DNA from: Doryteuthis pealeii
Lineage: Eukaryota; Mollusca; Cephalopoda; Myopsida; Loliginidae
DNA length: 64,000 nucleotides
Direction of reading: 5' to 3'
Assembly: GCA_023376005.1 (NCBI GenBank)
Contig: CM042162.1
Coordinates: 89,226,127 to 89,290,126, forward strand
Position 1 is the first letter of the stretch; each line of letters starts with the position of its first letter. The position numbers were made by a program, and so were the translations under genes. The notes below the pieces were generated by a model that was given only the letters and a program-made list of their open reading frames with translations, did not search any database and was not told where the DNA came from. Shown here one piece after another: positions 30,555 through 40,994 of the stretch.

Positions 30555-30730
30555 ATACACAGGAATAACGTACTTGAGTTTCACCATAAGGATCTCCAGG
30601 ATTAAATCCACTGAATTAATCAAGATGTTGCAATCAAGCAAATTAATCAATATCTTGATTAATTCAGTGGATTTAACCCTGAAGATCCTTATGGTGAAAC
30701 TCAAGCAGGTTATTCCTGTGTATACCACCA
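30555..30730. mobile_element. Fold-back element F4, copy b
   Basis: Inverted arms ('cacaggaataacgtacttga' at 30559 and its complement ending 30720), centre near 30640. Same family as 34895-35085. Opposite 61-112 residue frames are arm translations. Confidence 0.8.
30673..30713 (+). ncRNA. Hammerhead-like motif H4b
   Basis: TTAACC, CTGAAGA, TCC-ttat-GGT, GAAA, CTCAAGC, A, GGTTA. Stem I pairs over five bases (TAACC/GGTTA). The stem III palindrome seen at 35069 is damaged here. Confidence 0.5.
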
Positions 30731-30919
30731 TAATATATATATATACGCTCCTACATTTGGGCGCTGTTGGTTGTCGTCAGTGATGTAAATCCGCAGGGTT
30801 TATTGGGAAGTTTCGGGTCTTCCAACATCATTTCCCTCGCCCTGCTGACCCTATCAGAGGTGATCAAACTCTGGTACAACCACCAACAATAGCCGCTAAA
30901 AGACCTTGGACAAGAAAAT

Positions 30920-31200
30920 TCTTTTTTTTTTTGACAGTTGTAGAACTCTATCCCATTTAAATACAAAGCACCGCGCATTTGATTGGTTGTTCGTAACAGC
31001 CAATCAGATGAGCGATACCCCATATTTAAATGGGATACGTTGCCAGAAACACTTTTCTTTGTACGGATTCTCTATGCAATTCTGCTTCATGCTGAATCCA
31101 GTTAGGTTTCAAATGCAAGATGATTTAAAGGAGACACATCAGTTTCAATACAGTGAAATATTTTATCTTCTGAATCATCTGACCTTTATACTCGTTCATT
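30920..31200. repeat. Short palindrome and dispersed repeat
   Basis: 'tatcccatttaaat' at 30950 and 'atatttaaatgggata' at 31022 are inverted. 31065-31195 is the inverted partner of 14030-14160. Confidence 0.6.
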
Positions 31201-31374
31201 GTGTTGAAATTCAATCTTGATTGAGCAACAACATGTAGAATGCTGTATCTTTTCACTTCCTCAATATCGAAGTCAAAGCACATGAAGGAGGAGGAGTCCC
31301 CTTGGCCTAGTGACTATAACATCATGCAACATCATAGTAAGCGATTTCAAACCCCAGTCGTGTTATTAGATTCA

Positions 31375-31490
31375 TTTGTTGGCATATTTCCGTCTACTAA
31401 AGATGATGGCGTAGTGTCCACTTTTTTTTATCTGCAACTGCGCGAATGGCTGAACAGACCAATTGTCTTTCCTTACTCATGACTCTCTTT
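31375..31490 (-). repeat. Copy of the LINE 3' region seen at 16895-17060
   Basis: Shares 'catatttccgtctactaaag', 'atggcgtagtgtccac' and 'atgactctcttttctg' with 16900-17060 in the same orientation. Confidence 0.65.
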
Positions 31491-31499
31491 TCTGTTATT

Positions 31500-32340
31500 A
31501 CGTTCACCTTCGCGTTAAATCACATCACGTGACTCCAATAGTAAATACGTATATGAAAAAAAATTACCGTTCCCCATAACACAGAAATGTTTTTTTATAT
31601 ATATGATATTTTGAAACTGACGGCGGGAAAAAAGAACCTATAGTGCAGTTTGTAAATAAAGAAATGTACAAACTGGAAAAAGTTATTAAAAAAAAAAATC
31701 AAAGCCCCCGTACTGTCTGAAAATAATCGTCAAAAGAACAAAAACGCTAAAAAATTTGTCGAAGTTAAATATGTAAAAAGAGCACGATAGACTAATTATA
31801 GGAAAATCATAGGGACTACTTACTACCTACCTAGGTTTCACCTGAGTCAGAATTATTCTGATAAGTCGTTCCAAGGTAGGTGTAAGAAAGACATTGCTGA
31901 AATTTAAATTAAAATGAGTTTTATTAGCCCATGATGAGACTCGACAATCCTGTCTACCCTCCTTCAAAATCGGGACGAATCTGAATAACTAACTAAACTA
32001 TATGACGTGTTTGTCATGGCGTCCAAATCACCCGTCTCTAATGGGTCAAGGGTTATTAACAGTCACCGGTAATTTTCCATGGTGACTCATTGATTCTAAA
32101 GTTAACGACCCTTAATTCAAATATTCCAATTTACAGGTCTATTCAGGATTGCTGAGAGAGCATCGAGATGGATCTGGATCCCCAGGGCGATGCTTGGACA
32201 AGTGCCACTAGGTCGTAAACCGGGAATTGATCAACCTGGTTAGGGTCCTCCGGGTGAGGGTGCTTAATAACCCGCAACACCCGTTGACCCTTGGTTAATC
32301 ACTGATGATTACGACCTAGTAGTGACCCAACGGTGTGTTT
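31500..32340. other. No gene recognised
   Basis: AT-rich then mixed sequence without domain or RNA signal. 32340-32400 resembles a decayed Helentron-like end (see 13910). Confidence 0.5.
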
Positions 32341-32564
32341 ATGAATTTAAAACACATTAAAACTTAGATACTTGCGACCGGAGGAGGCATATTTTTTATA
32401 ATATTGGTCAGTGGTTTTCAGCCGAGGGCCATATGTCCCCCTGGGATTTCTGTGTTCCAGTCATGTAGAAAATATTTAATCACAAAATACTATTGGATTT
32501 TTAAATTTCGAATTGCTATGGGAGTCCACCTGAGAAAAATAGGGCCCAAAGGGATTCATCGTTA

Positions 32565-32815
32565 AAGTCGTGGTGGCCCAAAATCGGTATCAGCCAGACA
32601 GCGAGGGAGTATTTCTCCTTTTCACTAGCGCTAGACCAAAGAGATTATTTTTGGCATCGGAGGCGTAGTGCCACGCCTACCATCAACACCTTATATTACC
32701 GCACATATGCAAGTGCTACTCATATGCTGTGTTGGTGAGAACCGGTATCGAACACCTGAAACTGGTGGTTCCTAATCGAATGCTCTACCGACTGAGCCAA
32801 ACCATCACTTAAGAA
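32565..32815 (-). mobile_element. SINE family A
   Basis: Minus strand; head 'ggctcagtcggtagagcatt' at the high-coordinate end, box B 'gttcgataccgg', and body in the expected order. Confidence 0.85.
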
Positions 32816-32849
32816 AAAACGATGAGAACCACTGGCATAGGTAATTAGT

Positions 32850-32980
32850 GACGGATGCCACCTATGGTTGAGTAAAGATTTGCAAGCTAGTCTCGCAGAT
32901 CCTCAACTACTGAATCCCCACTAGATGCCCTATACTTTATTGCATAGGGCCAAACTCGAGTTGTAGTATAAGTCGTTAGT
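32850..32980 (+). mobile_element. tRNA-like fragment, family D
   Basis: 'ggttgagtaaagatttgcaa' and 'gctagtctcgcagatcc' resemble the heads at 9590 and 61640-61960. Incomplete. Confidence 0.4.
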
Positions 32981-33556
32981 AGTAGTAGTCGCTGTTAGTT
33001 TAGAAACAACATACGCCAGTTGTATTGACACAAGGGGTGTGTTTATTTATTTCTAGGTTCGTGGGTTCTTTTTCAGAGAGAGAGAGAGAGAGATGGGGGG
33101 GAAGGGAGGGGGAAGGTCAAATTATTCTATCGTAAATCATGTTTGGTACTACTATGCGCAACACATCAAGGAGGATTCGGGAAGTTCCGTCTGCCCCCTA
33201 CGAAAGCCCAGCCGTAGGTGGGGAGGGGGGTCACCCACTTTCGCCTCCGGTCAAAGCCCGGAAGTACCGTTTTTATTTTCAAATCTAGTTCCGGGTTCAT
33301 TCGTTGATCAATTGCTGGCACCCCGTTAAGTGTTTACCCTTCTAAACTTTTAACCTTTGTTCTTATTTCTTTTTCTTCTCTTTCTCCAGAAATCCGATTA
33401 CCGATTTCTTTTCAATCCCCAAATTCCCCGTAGACAATAATTACGCTACACTTGTCTCACAAAAAGTGCCAGGATTGTTGTTCTCAATATCATCTGGTGC
33501 AGAATTATTTTATCATCCGTTTATCAAATAAATCTGTTTTCGCAATAATAAACAAA

Positions 33557-33700
33557 GTACTTGAGTAAACATTTAAGAGGTTCACAATTTAACTGCCGGG
33601 TAATCCAAGATCGTTCAACGGGAAACCTACCATAACAAAAATCTCATTAAATACTGTTTCACCAAGTAGGATTGACTTGTAATCGTGTGTTCATTATTAT
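33557..33700 (+). repeat. Dispersed repeat pair with 38315-38445
   Basis: Shared blocks 'ctgccgggtaatcc' (variant), 'gggaaacctaccata', 'caaaaatctcattaaa' and 'taggattgact'. No ORF. Confidence 0.7.
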
Positions 33701-33720
33701 TATTTTAACCAAATTTGTTA

Positions 33721-33724
<4 letters not shown>

Positions 33725-33764
<40 letters not shown>

Positions 33765-33940
33765 TATATATATATAAATATATATTGAAGGCAATTACAA
33801 TGCGTATATCGTTTAAAATTCGATAATTTTGAAAATAATAACAGGCAAACCCAGCGAATAAAGTGCGCCACGTGGAACACCGTACAGCTGTTTTAACTTT
33901 ATTAAGTCTCATCAGCGGTGTATACCTACAATTTCCTTCC
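33725..33940 (-). mobile_element. (TA)n-linked element carrying a hammerhead motif, copy 2
   Basis: Same order as 823-1010: (TA)n, 'gcattgtaattgccttcaa' on the minus strand, about 80 bp body, then the hammerhead at 33876-33924. Confidence 0.7.
33876..33924 (-). ncRNA. Hammerhead ribozyme copy H2, core-mutated
   Basis: Minus strand: stem I ACACCG/CGGTGT, CTGATGA, GACTT-aata-AAGTT (last pair G-U), AAAA in place of GAAA, palindromic stem III CAGCTG, TA. Stem I has a C-G pair where H1 (951-996) has T-A, a compensatory change. G12 to A predicts loss of cleavage. Confidence 0.75.
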
Positions 33941-33949
33941 GACAGAAAT

Positions 33950-34095
33950 CGAAACCGGGAATTCAGCACGAAGAGCCAGGAACTCTACCTCTGAGCCAAA
34001 TTCCATTTCTCCTTAGGTCTATCTGCAGTGCATACCACAATCTCCGCCACTAGAGATTGAACCCGCGCCCACAGAGTGAAGAGCGAATCGCTACA
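33950..34095 (-). mobile_element. Two tRNA-like stretches
   Basis: Minus strand: 'ggctcagaggtagagttcc' near 33975-34000 and a box-B-like 'gggttcaatctctag' near 34045-34060 suggest a decayed SINE head. Confidence 0.4.
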
Positions 34096-34102
34096 CCTAC
34101 AA

Positions 34103-34105
<3 letters not shown>

Positions 34106-34170
<65 letters not shown>
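34106..34170. repeat. (TA)n tract
   Basis: TA dinucleotides with one break. Confidence 0.95.
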
Positions 34171-34195
34171 TAAGTAAACAAACATTGTGTTTATT

Positions 34196-34361
34196 TGATA
34201 TGGCTTTTAGCCGACAATTTTTGGAGGATATGTGATTAATTGAAGTCATACCTAATTTTGAAAATTAATTAGTTAATAATTTGCCTGCCTAAATTCATCA
34301 ATTATTAACTAATTAATTTTCAAAATTAGGTATGACTTCAATTAACCACATATCCTCCAAA
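34196..34361. repeat. Fold-back element related to 1380-1740
   Basis: Arms 34228-34283 and 34297-34361 are inverted ('tgaagtcatacctaatttt'). The outer part 'gccgacaatttttggagg' also occurs, inverted, at 1718-1735. Confidence 0.8.
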
Positions 34362-34364
34362 TAT

Positions 34365-34411
34365 ATATACACATATATATATATATATATATGTACATAT
34401 ATATATATATA

Positions 34412-34456
<45 letters not shown>

Positions 34457-34481
34457 CTGTACATATATATATATGTACAGT

Positions 34482-34575
<94 letters not shown>

Positions 34576-34580
34576 ATATA
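34365..34580. repeat. Long (TA)n with TACA interruptions
   Basis: About 215 bp. Contains an ACTGTACA/TGTACAGT inverted pair at 34455-34485. Confidence 0.95.
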
Positions 34581-34587
34581 TTAAAGA

Positions 34588-34725
34588 CCGAAAAAGCGTA
34601 TACATTGTAAAATATTGAATTTCTAAAAAAGAAATAAAATAAAAAAATTAAGCCATAAGGATGCCCTAGCTTTTCTTTTTTAGAAATTCAATATTTTACA
34701 ATGTATACGCTTTTTCGCTCTTTAA
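34588..34725. repeat. Short fold-back element
   Basis: Arms of about 48 bp ('gcgtatacattgtaaaatat' and complement) with a 36-bp loop. No hammerhead core seen. Confidence 0.8.
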
Positions 34726-34894
34726 TAAAATTCTGTACCTACAAAAAACTTTATATATATATATGTATTTATATAGATAAAAGGTGGCTTACCGGTGAAT
34801 ATGGGCACGATCGTTGGAGGTGCACAGAATCCAGGGGTTAAGTCTGAGATAAAACAAATACAAAGTAGAGCAAATTTATCAAAGAAATGGACAC

Positions 34895-35078
34895 AATAGA
34901 AACCTACTCGAGTTTCACCATAAGGATCTTCAGGGTTAAATCCACTGAATTAATCGAGGTACCGATTAACGAAATATCTTATTCAATGAACACACGTATA
35001 ATCGGCTGCAATTAATCGGTACCTCGATTAATTCAGTGGATTTAACCCTGAAGATCCTTATGGTGAAACTCGAGTAGG

Positions 35079-35085
<7 letters not shown>
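34895..35085. mobile_element. Fold-back element F4, copy a, with hammerhead motifs
   Basis: Inverted arms ('acctactcgagtttcacc' and complement) converge around 34990. It ends at (TA)n 35083-35111. Same family as 30555-30730. Confidence 0.85.
35042..35082 (+). ncRNA. Hammerhead-like motif H4a
   Basis: TTAACC pairs perfectly with GGTTAA (stem I). CTGAAGA fits CTGANGA. A short TCC-ttat-GGT stem II has one U-U mismatch at its base, then GAAA, then the palindrome ACTCGAGT as stem III, then A. A self-complementary stem III suggests a dimer-active hammerhead. The opposite arm (34902-34947) has the same core with a shorter stem I. Confidence 0.65.
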
Positions 35086-35113
<28 letters not shown>

Positions 35114-35479
35114 TTGATACGTGTATATACAATAAGTTTTGGAATACTGTCTATAAAGATGAAACTACATTTGACACACTATTCATAGATAACGTTTGTA
35201 TTAATAATATAGTGGAATCGTCTTTATAGTTCTGAATGATATTATCTTGGAATAAAGATCTTTGAAAATAAAATAATTTTTGACATCACCTCATAATTCT
35301 TACCTTTATCGGATGAATCATATGGCGGTTCAATATTCTGCTTGATTTTGATAAAGACCTTCTATTAGTTTTAATCTTCTTTATTCTGGTACTTTTCCTT
35401 TGATATAATTTCTTAATTGGCCATCATAGTGCATTGAAATAGAAAATATTATAGTGAGGACATAAATAATATTCTAAAA

Positions 35480-35740
35480 TGGCCGTGACAAATTGGTTGG
35501 GGGTTTGCCATAAAGGTAATGGGGCTGATGAAATCGTGACCAGCCGAAGGGGGCCTCTACGTCTGCCCGTCTAGCCTAAGTAAGGGCAAAAGTGGTGTGC
35601 TACATGTCATGGACTGCTCAGCCAGATTTCGTTCCTAAGCATCACGCATCGTCATCGAATGCCATAAGGGGGCTTCATTGGGGGGGGGGTTCACCCCACC
35701 CAGTAAGTGTATTCTATTGCCACACCCGACAGGTCGGCAT
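35480..35740 (+). repeat. Family X copy
   Basis: 'ggggtttgccataaaggtaa', 'agggggcctctacg', 'ctacatgtcatggactgctc' and 'gggggttcaccccacc' in family order. Confidence 0.75.
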
Positions 35741-35869
35741 TTATATTGAAGTGAATTCGATCGGCACTGAGTGTTCCATAATTGTGACCTTTGACCAAAC
35801 TAAACTAAGGTAGCTATTGGATTTGATTTTCAAATGATATTCTTATTCTAATCTCTTTATAGAAGCAAA

Positions 35870-36000
35870 CGTACCAAGGCAGTAATATCTCATCAACAGA
35901 AAGGGATGTTAATATACGCATACGAAAGGCACGGCCTGCTATAAACACATTATCAGTCTTATGGAAATCCGATCTCACAGACAAGTTAAAGCGACAATTA
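35870..36000 (+). pseudogene. LINE fragment (RHAGHCWRS family, upstream part)
   Basis: The plus strand reads GSNISSTERDVNIRIRKARP then AINTLSVLWKSDLTDKLKRQL, the segment that in 43210-43330 (minus) and 60930-61000 (plus) precedes VVVSVLLYGC. Both ends are truncated. Confidence 0.7.
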
Positions 36001-36299
36001 TGATAAAATGAAACCATGAAATGTTTGTCCAGCAGTGAACTCAGGGGGCGGGGTCCTTCAGTCATGAGGACATCTGGGGTTAGTAAGTGGTTTTTGTGTG
36101 GGTTTAGGTTTTTGGTAATTTTGATACATGTTCGATGCTGGTTTTGCTTGTTTCTTCCTTAAACCAGTGGGGATTAATATAAGTAAAAATAAATAAAACA
36201 AAACGTCCTCGGCATAAAATAAGCCAACATGCCGTAAAATTGTGTGCATTAATATAAGTAAAAATAAATAAAACAAAAGTAAAACCAAATTAAATTTTA

Positions 36300-36930
36300 G
36301 AAATAAATAAATAAAAAAGACACAAAAATAACAATCTCCCAGAGGGCTTAGGACAGGAAGAGTCCTCCGGGCATGCGCCGGAAAAACCCGAAGTTCTTGG
36401 CATCGAAAAGGTCTCTAAGACGCTTGGACTTTGAGACTTTGGAGAGGTAACACCTATCGAATTGTTCGGAAAATATATCCCCTCAACGAAATAGTGTGAA
36501 CCCGATAATAAAGGTCTAACTCTAAAGTCATCCCTGTCTCTGTTCCTTTCCTTCTTTTCATTAAATTCTATTTCAGCTCACCAGCCCACACGAAGTAAGT
36601 AATACTTTTATTAAGGAATAGGATACAAGACGAATGAACTAAGACTTATTCCTATAACCCACCAAAATACGTCGTTTTTTTTCTTGTGGGTTCTTCTCTT
36701 GGGCCAGGTATCTGCTTTCTTTCTTCGGCTAGGGGGTTGTATATGGGACTATGTTATAGTCGTTGGTACTGATATCTTATTCCCAATAAAATCTGGTTCT
36801 TTGTTCTTGTGGGCTGGTACGCTGAAATGGAACTTAGGAACGAAAAGGCACGAAAAAGGAAAGAGACAAAAGTAAGAGGTAGTTTTACGACTTAGGCTTT
36901 ATTGAACGGAGCATAGTCGGCCATAGCAAG
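36300..36930. other. No clear gene; possible LTR-like or exon-like signals
   Basis: There is a pyrimidine-rich stretch ending 'ctatttcag' and, 17 bases on, 'aagtaagt', like a tiny exon between splice signals (about 36580-36600), and AATAAA-type signals near 36510 and 36787. None is enough to call a gene. Confidence 0.3.
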
Positions 36931-36935
36931 GGGAA

Positions 36936-37469
36936 ATGCCCCTGGCCAGGAAAACGATTGCCCTCACTTGTGGCCTAAATTCAAATGGCCGAATTATTCT
37001 TTTGAGGGTAAGGAGTCAGACCCTTTTGGCGGATATACGCAGAGGGTTTCTTCCGGTCAAGGCCTCATGGGAATCTGTTTTTCAGGGACAGCCTTCAAGT
37101 GTAACATCTGTGGTTGAGAATGTTTTTCAAACATTGGACTTCACAGTCACAGGAGGCGCTGTAACTTCAGGGACACAAAAACTTTATTTTAGTCTTCCGA
37201 AAGGAAATGTCAATATAAAACTGGTACTACCAAATGGGTATATTTCCCTCGTACACGGTCTGGCACAGAGGTCCTATTTACATGGGACCTCCCACAAGCC
37301 GAGACTCATGGATGGCAGGTGGAAAAATTGCGTCGATCCCGTCGGGGCGCCTGGTACTACCAGATGGGGTCAGAGTGGACCTGGGAGTAATGGTGATGAA
37401 ACTGTACTCCACATTTCCCAGGGCCCTAGAAGTGAAACTTCACCGGAGATGGAAATAATAATAGAATAA
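36936..37469 (+). other. 177-residue open frame, unrecognised; C-terminal part repeat-derived
   Basis: The frame starts MPLARKTIALTCG. From about residue 100 it overlaps family X sequence ('cagagtggacctgggagtaa' at 37369), so at least the end is a translated repeat. The N-terminal 100 residues have no motif I recognise. More likely fortuitous than a gene. Confidence 0.2.
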
Positions 37470-37753
37470 AAATGACGCGGAGATTACGAATGCGGTACTT
37501 TTCATAGTGAATTAAATATTCACGATACATTAAACCTTGCTAGTATAATGTAGAGGTGGAATCCTACCACCGGCGACTCTGGTGACCAGCTGTGGCACCA
37601 ACAACAAAAGGTCAAATGTCATGTTTGGGTGGTGAACAGCATCTGCTGGTGAAGTTCCAATTCTGGAGTTCTGGGGAGAATGGAGTATCCCTACACCGCA
37701 AGTATTCCCAGGTCTAATTTTTTTTAATCAATTTTTTCAAGACATTTTTGTTT

Positions 37754-37895
37754 ACTGTAAGGAGCTTATGGAAGGTGTGGTGCTTCACCTCAGATGTAAA
37801 AATCAATCTCCTTGATCTAGCGCTAGTGAAAAGGGGATAGACACCCTCGCTGTCTGGCTGATACCGACATTAGGCCACTCCGACAACTTTACTTC
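37754..37895 (+). mobile_element. SINE family A, 5'-truncated
   Basis: Lacks the tRNA head; carries the body and tail ('ctgataccgacattaggcc'). A further tail piece is at 38258-38302. Confidence 0.75.
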
Positions 37896-38004
37896 AATTT
37901 ACCGGTTGAAAATGATTTTAAACTTTATTAGTTACTTGATAGCATATAATTGTGTGCAAATCTTTAGTATCATAGAAAAATACTTGAAACCATATACATA
38001 CATA

Positions 38005-38212
38005 TTTACCAACACCTCCGCACGAGCAGGATGTGACACAAGGTCAATTTCTTAAGCAGAGTTTAACAGGTTTGAATTCAGAGTTTCCCTTCTCCTAGAC
38101 TGGTTACCTAGCCATGGTTAAAGAGTCCAGTCTGCCCTGCTATTTATCCATAGCTGGAGGGAGAATTGGATTCATACCTTTGCCAAGGATATTAGCGCTA
38201 TACTTGAAACCA
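38005..38212 (-). mobile_element. SINE family B, 5'-truncated, with flanking duplication
   Basis: Minus strand, from the 3' end 'ccaacacctccgcacgagca' to 'accaaggatattagcgc' in body order. The bases ACTTGAAACCATATA occur at both borders (37981 and 38202 regions), a target-site duplication of about 15 bp. Confidence 0.8.
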
Positions 38213-38314
38213 TATATGTGTGCAAATTATTTGTATAAAGAATAGTTAGTTGAAGCTGTCTGGCTGATACCGACTTTAGGCCACTCCGTCGACTTTACTT
38301 ACTTGTGTAAACAG

Positions 38315-38445
38315 TTTAGAGCTTCACATTTTAACTGTTGGGTAATCCTAGATTGGGCGCAGCAGGAAACCTACCATAGCAAAAATCTCATTAAAAGATT
38401 GTATTGACAAATAGGATTGACTAGGAATCGTGTGTATTAGGGCAT
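38315..38445 (+). repeat. Dispersed repeat partner of 33557-33700
   Basis: See the shared blocks listed there. Confidence 0.65.
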
Positions 38446-38538
38446 TCATCTGATTAATGGCGATGAAGAGGTACTCCACACAACCCAGAGTTCAGGAATT
38501 GGAACTTCATCATTAGATGCAGTTTAAATTCATACCGC

Positions 38539-38760
38539 GCGTGGGCTAGTGGTTAGAGTCGTGGAAAATGGACTCGTCGATGCGAGTTCAATTCTTAGAC
38601 GAAGCTGTTGATATTTCACATAGCGCTAATACCCTTGGGAAGGTGTGAATCAATATATTCTCCTCCAGCTATGGTTAAATAGTAGGGCAGACTGGGCCCT
38701 TCAGCCTAGGGTAGTTAACCAGCCTAGAGAGGGGGAAACTCTGAATTCAAAATTCCTGAG
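38539..38760 (+). mobile_element. SINE family B
   Basis: Head 'gggctagtggttagagtcg', box B 'gagttcaattcttagacg' and body through 'aactctgaattcaaa'; the 3' end is missing and 38763-38960 follows directly. Confidence 0.85.
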
Positions 38761-38762
38761 GT

Positions 38763-38960
38763 CGGCGTTTGATTGGGTTTGTAGCAACCTTGATGAACCA
38801 ATTCTTTCCTATCGACTGTGCCAAAAAGTGTGGATGGGTCCAACACAAGCCTTCACCACTATAAACAAATCACTGTGCGGGTGTTCCATTTGTATGTATG
38901 AAACCCTCATGCGTCGAAAATCGACGAGAGAGTCCATTAACTTCATACCAAAGGACGTTT
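38763..38960 (+). repeat. Dispersed repeat shared with 53706-53850
   Basis: Both copies keep one open frame: PILSYRLCQKVWMGPTQAF versus PILSQRLFQKVWNGPTQAF, followed by TTINKSLCGCS or TIINKSLCCCS. It could be a relic coding segment of a mobile element. Not recognised. Confidence 0.6.
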
Positions 38961-38989
38961 GACCTTTCAGTGTCGGACACATAGCTTGG

Positions 38990-39250
38990 CACCAGAATCA
39001 TTAGGTGTTGGATTCCACCTTTACCTTATACCAGTACAAGTTTGAGGCACTAAATGAATATTCAATTCCCTATGGTGTCCTGGGTATGACGTTAAACTAC
39101 ATCTAGTGGTGAGGTTCCAATTCTAGACGTGTGGGGAGTGTGGAGGACGCCATCATCGCCATTACTTCCAGGCCCACTCTCAACCTGTGTAGTAGTACCG
39201 GTTCGGGTATCATCACAGTGTTAGATAAATTGAAATGTAAGTTTTAAATG
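38990..39250 (-). repeat. Family X copy
   Basis: 'gtgaggttccaattctag', 'catcgccattacttccagg' and 'tagtagtaccggttcggg' match the minus-sense family. Confidence 0.65.
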
Positions 39251-39414
39251 TATCTAAAAAATTGAACTGAAAATAAAATGAATGCACAAGAAGAAATGAA
39301 TAAATAATGTATTTGGCAAAAAATTAACCCAACAAGGGATAACATGCCGTAAAATCCAAACAACCGAACAACCAAAATAATCCACCTATGGGTTAAATAG
39401 AAGTAAGTAAATTC

Positions 39415-39658
39415 GTCGCGGCGGCCTAAAGTCGGTATCAGCCAATCAGCGAGGGAGTCTATACCCTTTTCAATAGCGCTAGACTATGATATTATTTTAG
39501 CGTCTGAGGCGGACCAACCCACGCCTACATTCAGCTCCTTACTTTACCGCACAGATCCCTGTGTTACTCATACGCTGAGTTGGCGAGGACCGGTATCGAA
39601 CTGGGAACCTTGAAGTTTCTAGCCGAACGCTCTTACGCGACTGAGCTAACCGGTCCCT
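39415..39658 (-). mobile_element. SINE family A (in inverted-repeat arm)
   Basis: Complete in outline; mirror of 63600-63842. One extra base in the head (ctcttacgcgactg) compared with the mirror. Confidence 0.85.
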
Positions 39659-39909
39659 TAAATACCTTTAAAAATGATTTTTCAGAAATTTGACCTGTGA
39701 GTAATTAATTGCAGGTAGGGGTACTACATCTCCCATGAACTCCAGAATTGGAACTTCACCAGCAGATGTAGTTTATCGTCATACCCATGACAATTTACTC
39801 TTTGTTGTTGGGCACACATCTAGTCACCAGAGTTCACTGGTGGTGGGATTCCGCCTCTATAGTATACTAGCTTGTTTGATGCATTAAGTAAATAGGACCA
39901 TATTACCTT

Positions 39910-40130
39910 TAAGGCACCCCTCAGATCCTCCCGATTAAGGAAGGACATGTTTTTCATTTTACACCGTCAATATCCGGTTGTTTTGTTAATGGTAGGATTA
40001 GGGTTAGGGGTTATTTTTATAAATTTTTGAAAAATCTAAAATCGTCTGTTAAAACAACCAAATATTAACGGTATAAATGAAAAACATGTCCTTTCTTAAT
40101 CGAGACCAAAAAGGGTGCCTAAAGGTCATA
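39910..40130. mobile_element. Fold-back MITE with telomere-like core
   Basis: Terminal inverted repeats of about 75 bp ('aaggacatgtttttcatt' on both sides) enclose 'ggattagggttaggggtta', a short TTAGGG-like stretch. No transposase. Its mirror is at 63120-63350. Confidence 0.75.
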
Positions 40131-40439
40131 TGGTCCAGTAAATATTTAAGTCACTAGGAACAGTGCCGCATTTCTTAACAACGCGTCATTTTTCTTCTAT
40201 ATATTTTAGAGAACTAAAGGAGGATTGAACCAATTCTAAAGAACGAGGAATTTAGAAGTCTCTTACCCAAACAGTTGTTAGTTTCACCATTTCTCCACAA
40301 ATGCGATAGTCAATCACACCACTCAAAGGCGATTCCTCCTATCGATCGAATAATGTTTACATTATCGCTGATCAATACGCACCACAAATATGTTTCAAGT
40401 TCTTCAATTGCAAAGATCACAAATAAATCTAAATATTAA

Positions 40440-40915
40440 CTCATCTGATTGAATGAAAGGTACAAGGCCAAGAAATGGATCACTACAAGTAGATAATTGC
40501 TATTACTAGTAAATGGAAACTAGTAACTGTATAATGGCGATTGTGGGATAATCTTAAATTCAGCTGATTGAATGAAAGGTACAAGGCCAAGGAAAATGGA
40601 TCACTACAAAGTAGATAATTGCTCATTACTAGTAAATGAAAACTAGTAAAACTGTACTATAAAATGCGGATTGTTGATAATCTTAACTTCAGCTGATTGA
40701 ATTGAAAGGTACAAGGCCAAGAAAATGGATCACTACAAGTAGATCATTGCTATTACTAGTAAATGAAACTAGCTAAACTGTAAATCGGGATTGCTGGATT
40801 ATCTTGATCAGATGATTCTAATGGAAGTAACAAGGCCACATAAAAATAGACCACTCCAAGGAATCGTTACCATAACTAGTAAAATGAAACTAGCTAAACT
40901 GTAGCAGTGGTGGTT
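40440..40915 (+). repeat. Four tandem units of about 120 bp
   Basis: Each unit has 'gattgaatgaaaggtacaag', 'tggatcactacaagtagat', 'attactagtaaatg' and 'aactgta'. Mirrored at 62385-62822, where the units are cleaner. Confidence 0.85.
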
Positions 40916-40994
40916 TGTTGACATTGGATTTTACGGCATGCTCAACAAATTGTTAGGTTATTTCATGCCAAATAAATTTTGTTATATCTCTTCC

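Larger units (their letters stand above)
39252..40982. repeat. Large inverted repeat, left arm
   Basis: Near-identical reverse complement of 62302-64000, including SINE A, a MITE with telomere-like core, and a 4-unit tandem repeat. Many differences are single-base indels in short runs, especially next to the N gap. The arms are 21.3 kb apart; the right arm continues past the window end. Confidence 0.9.
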
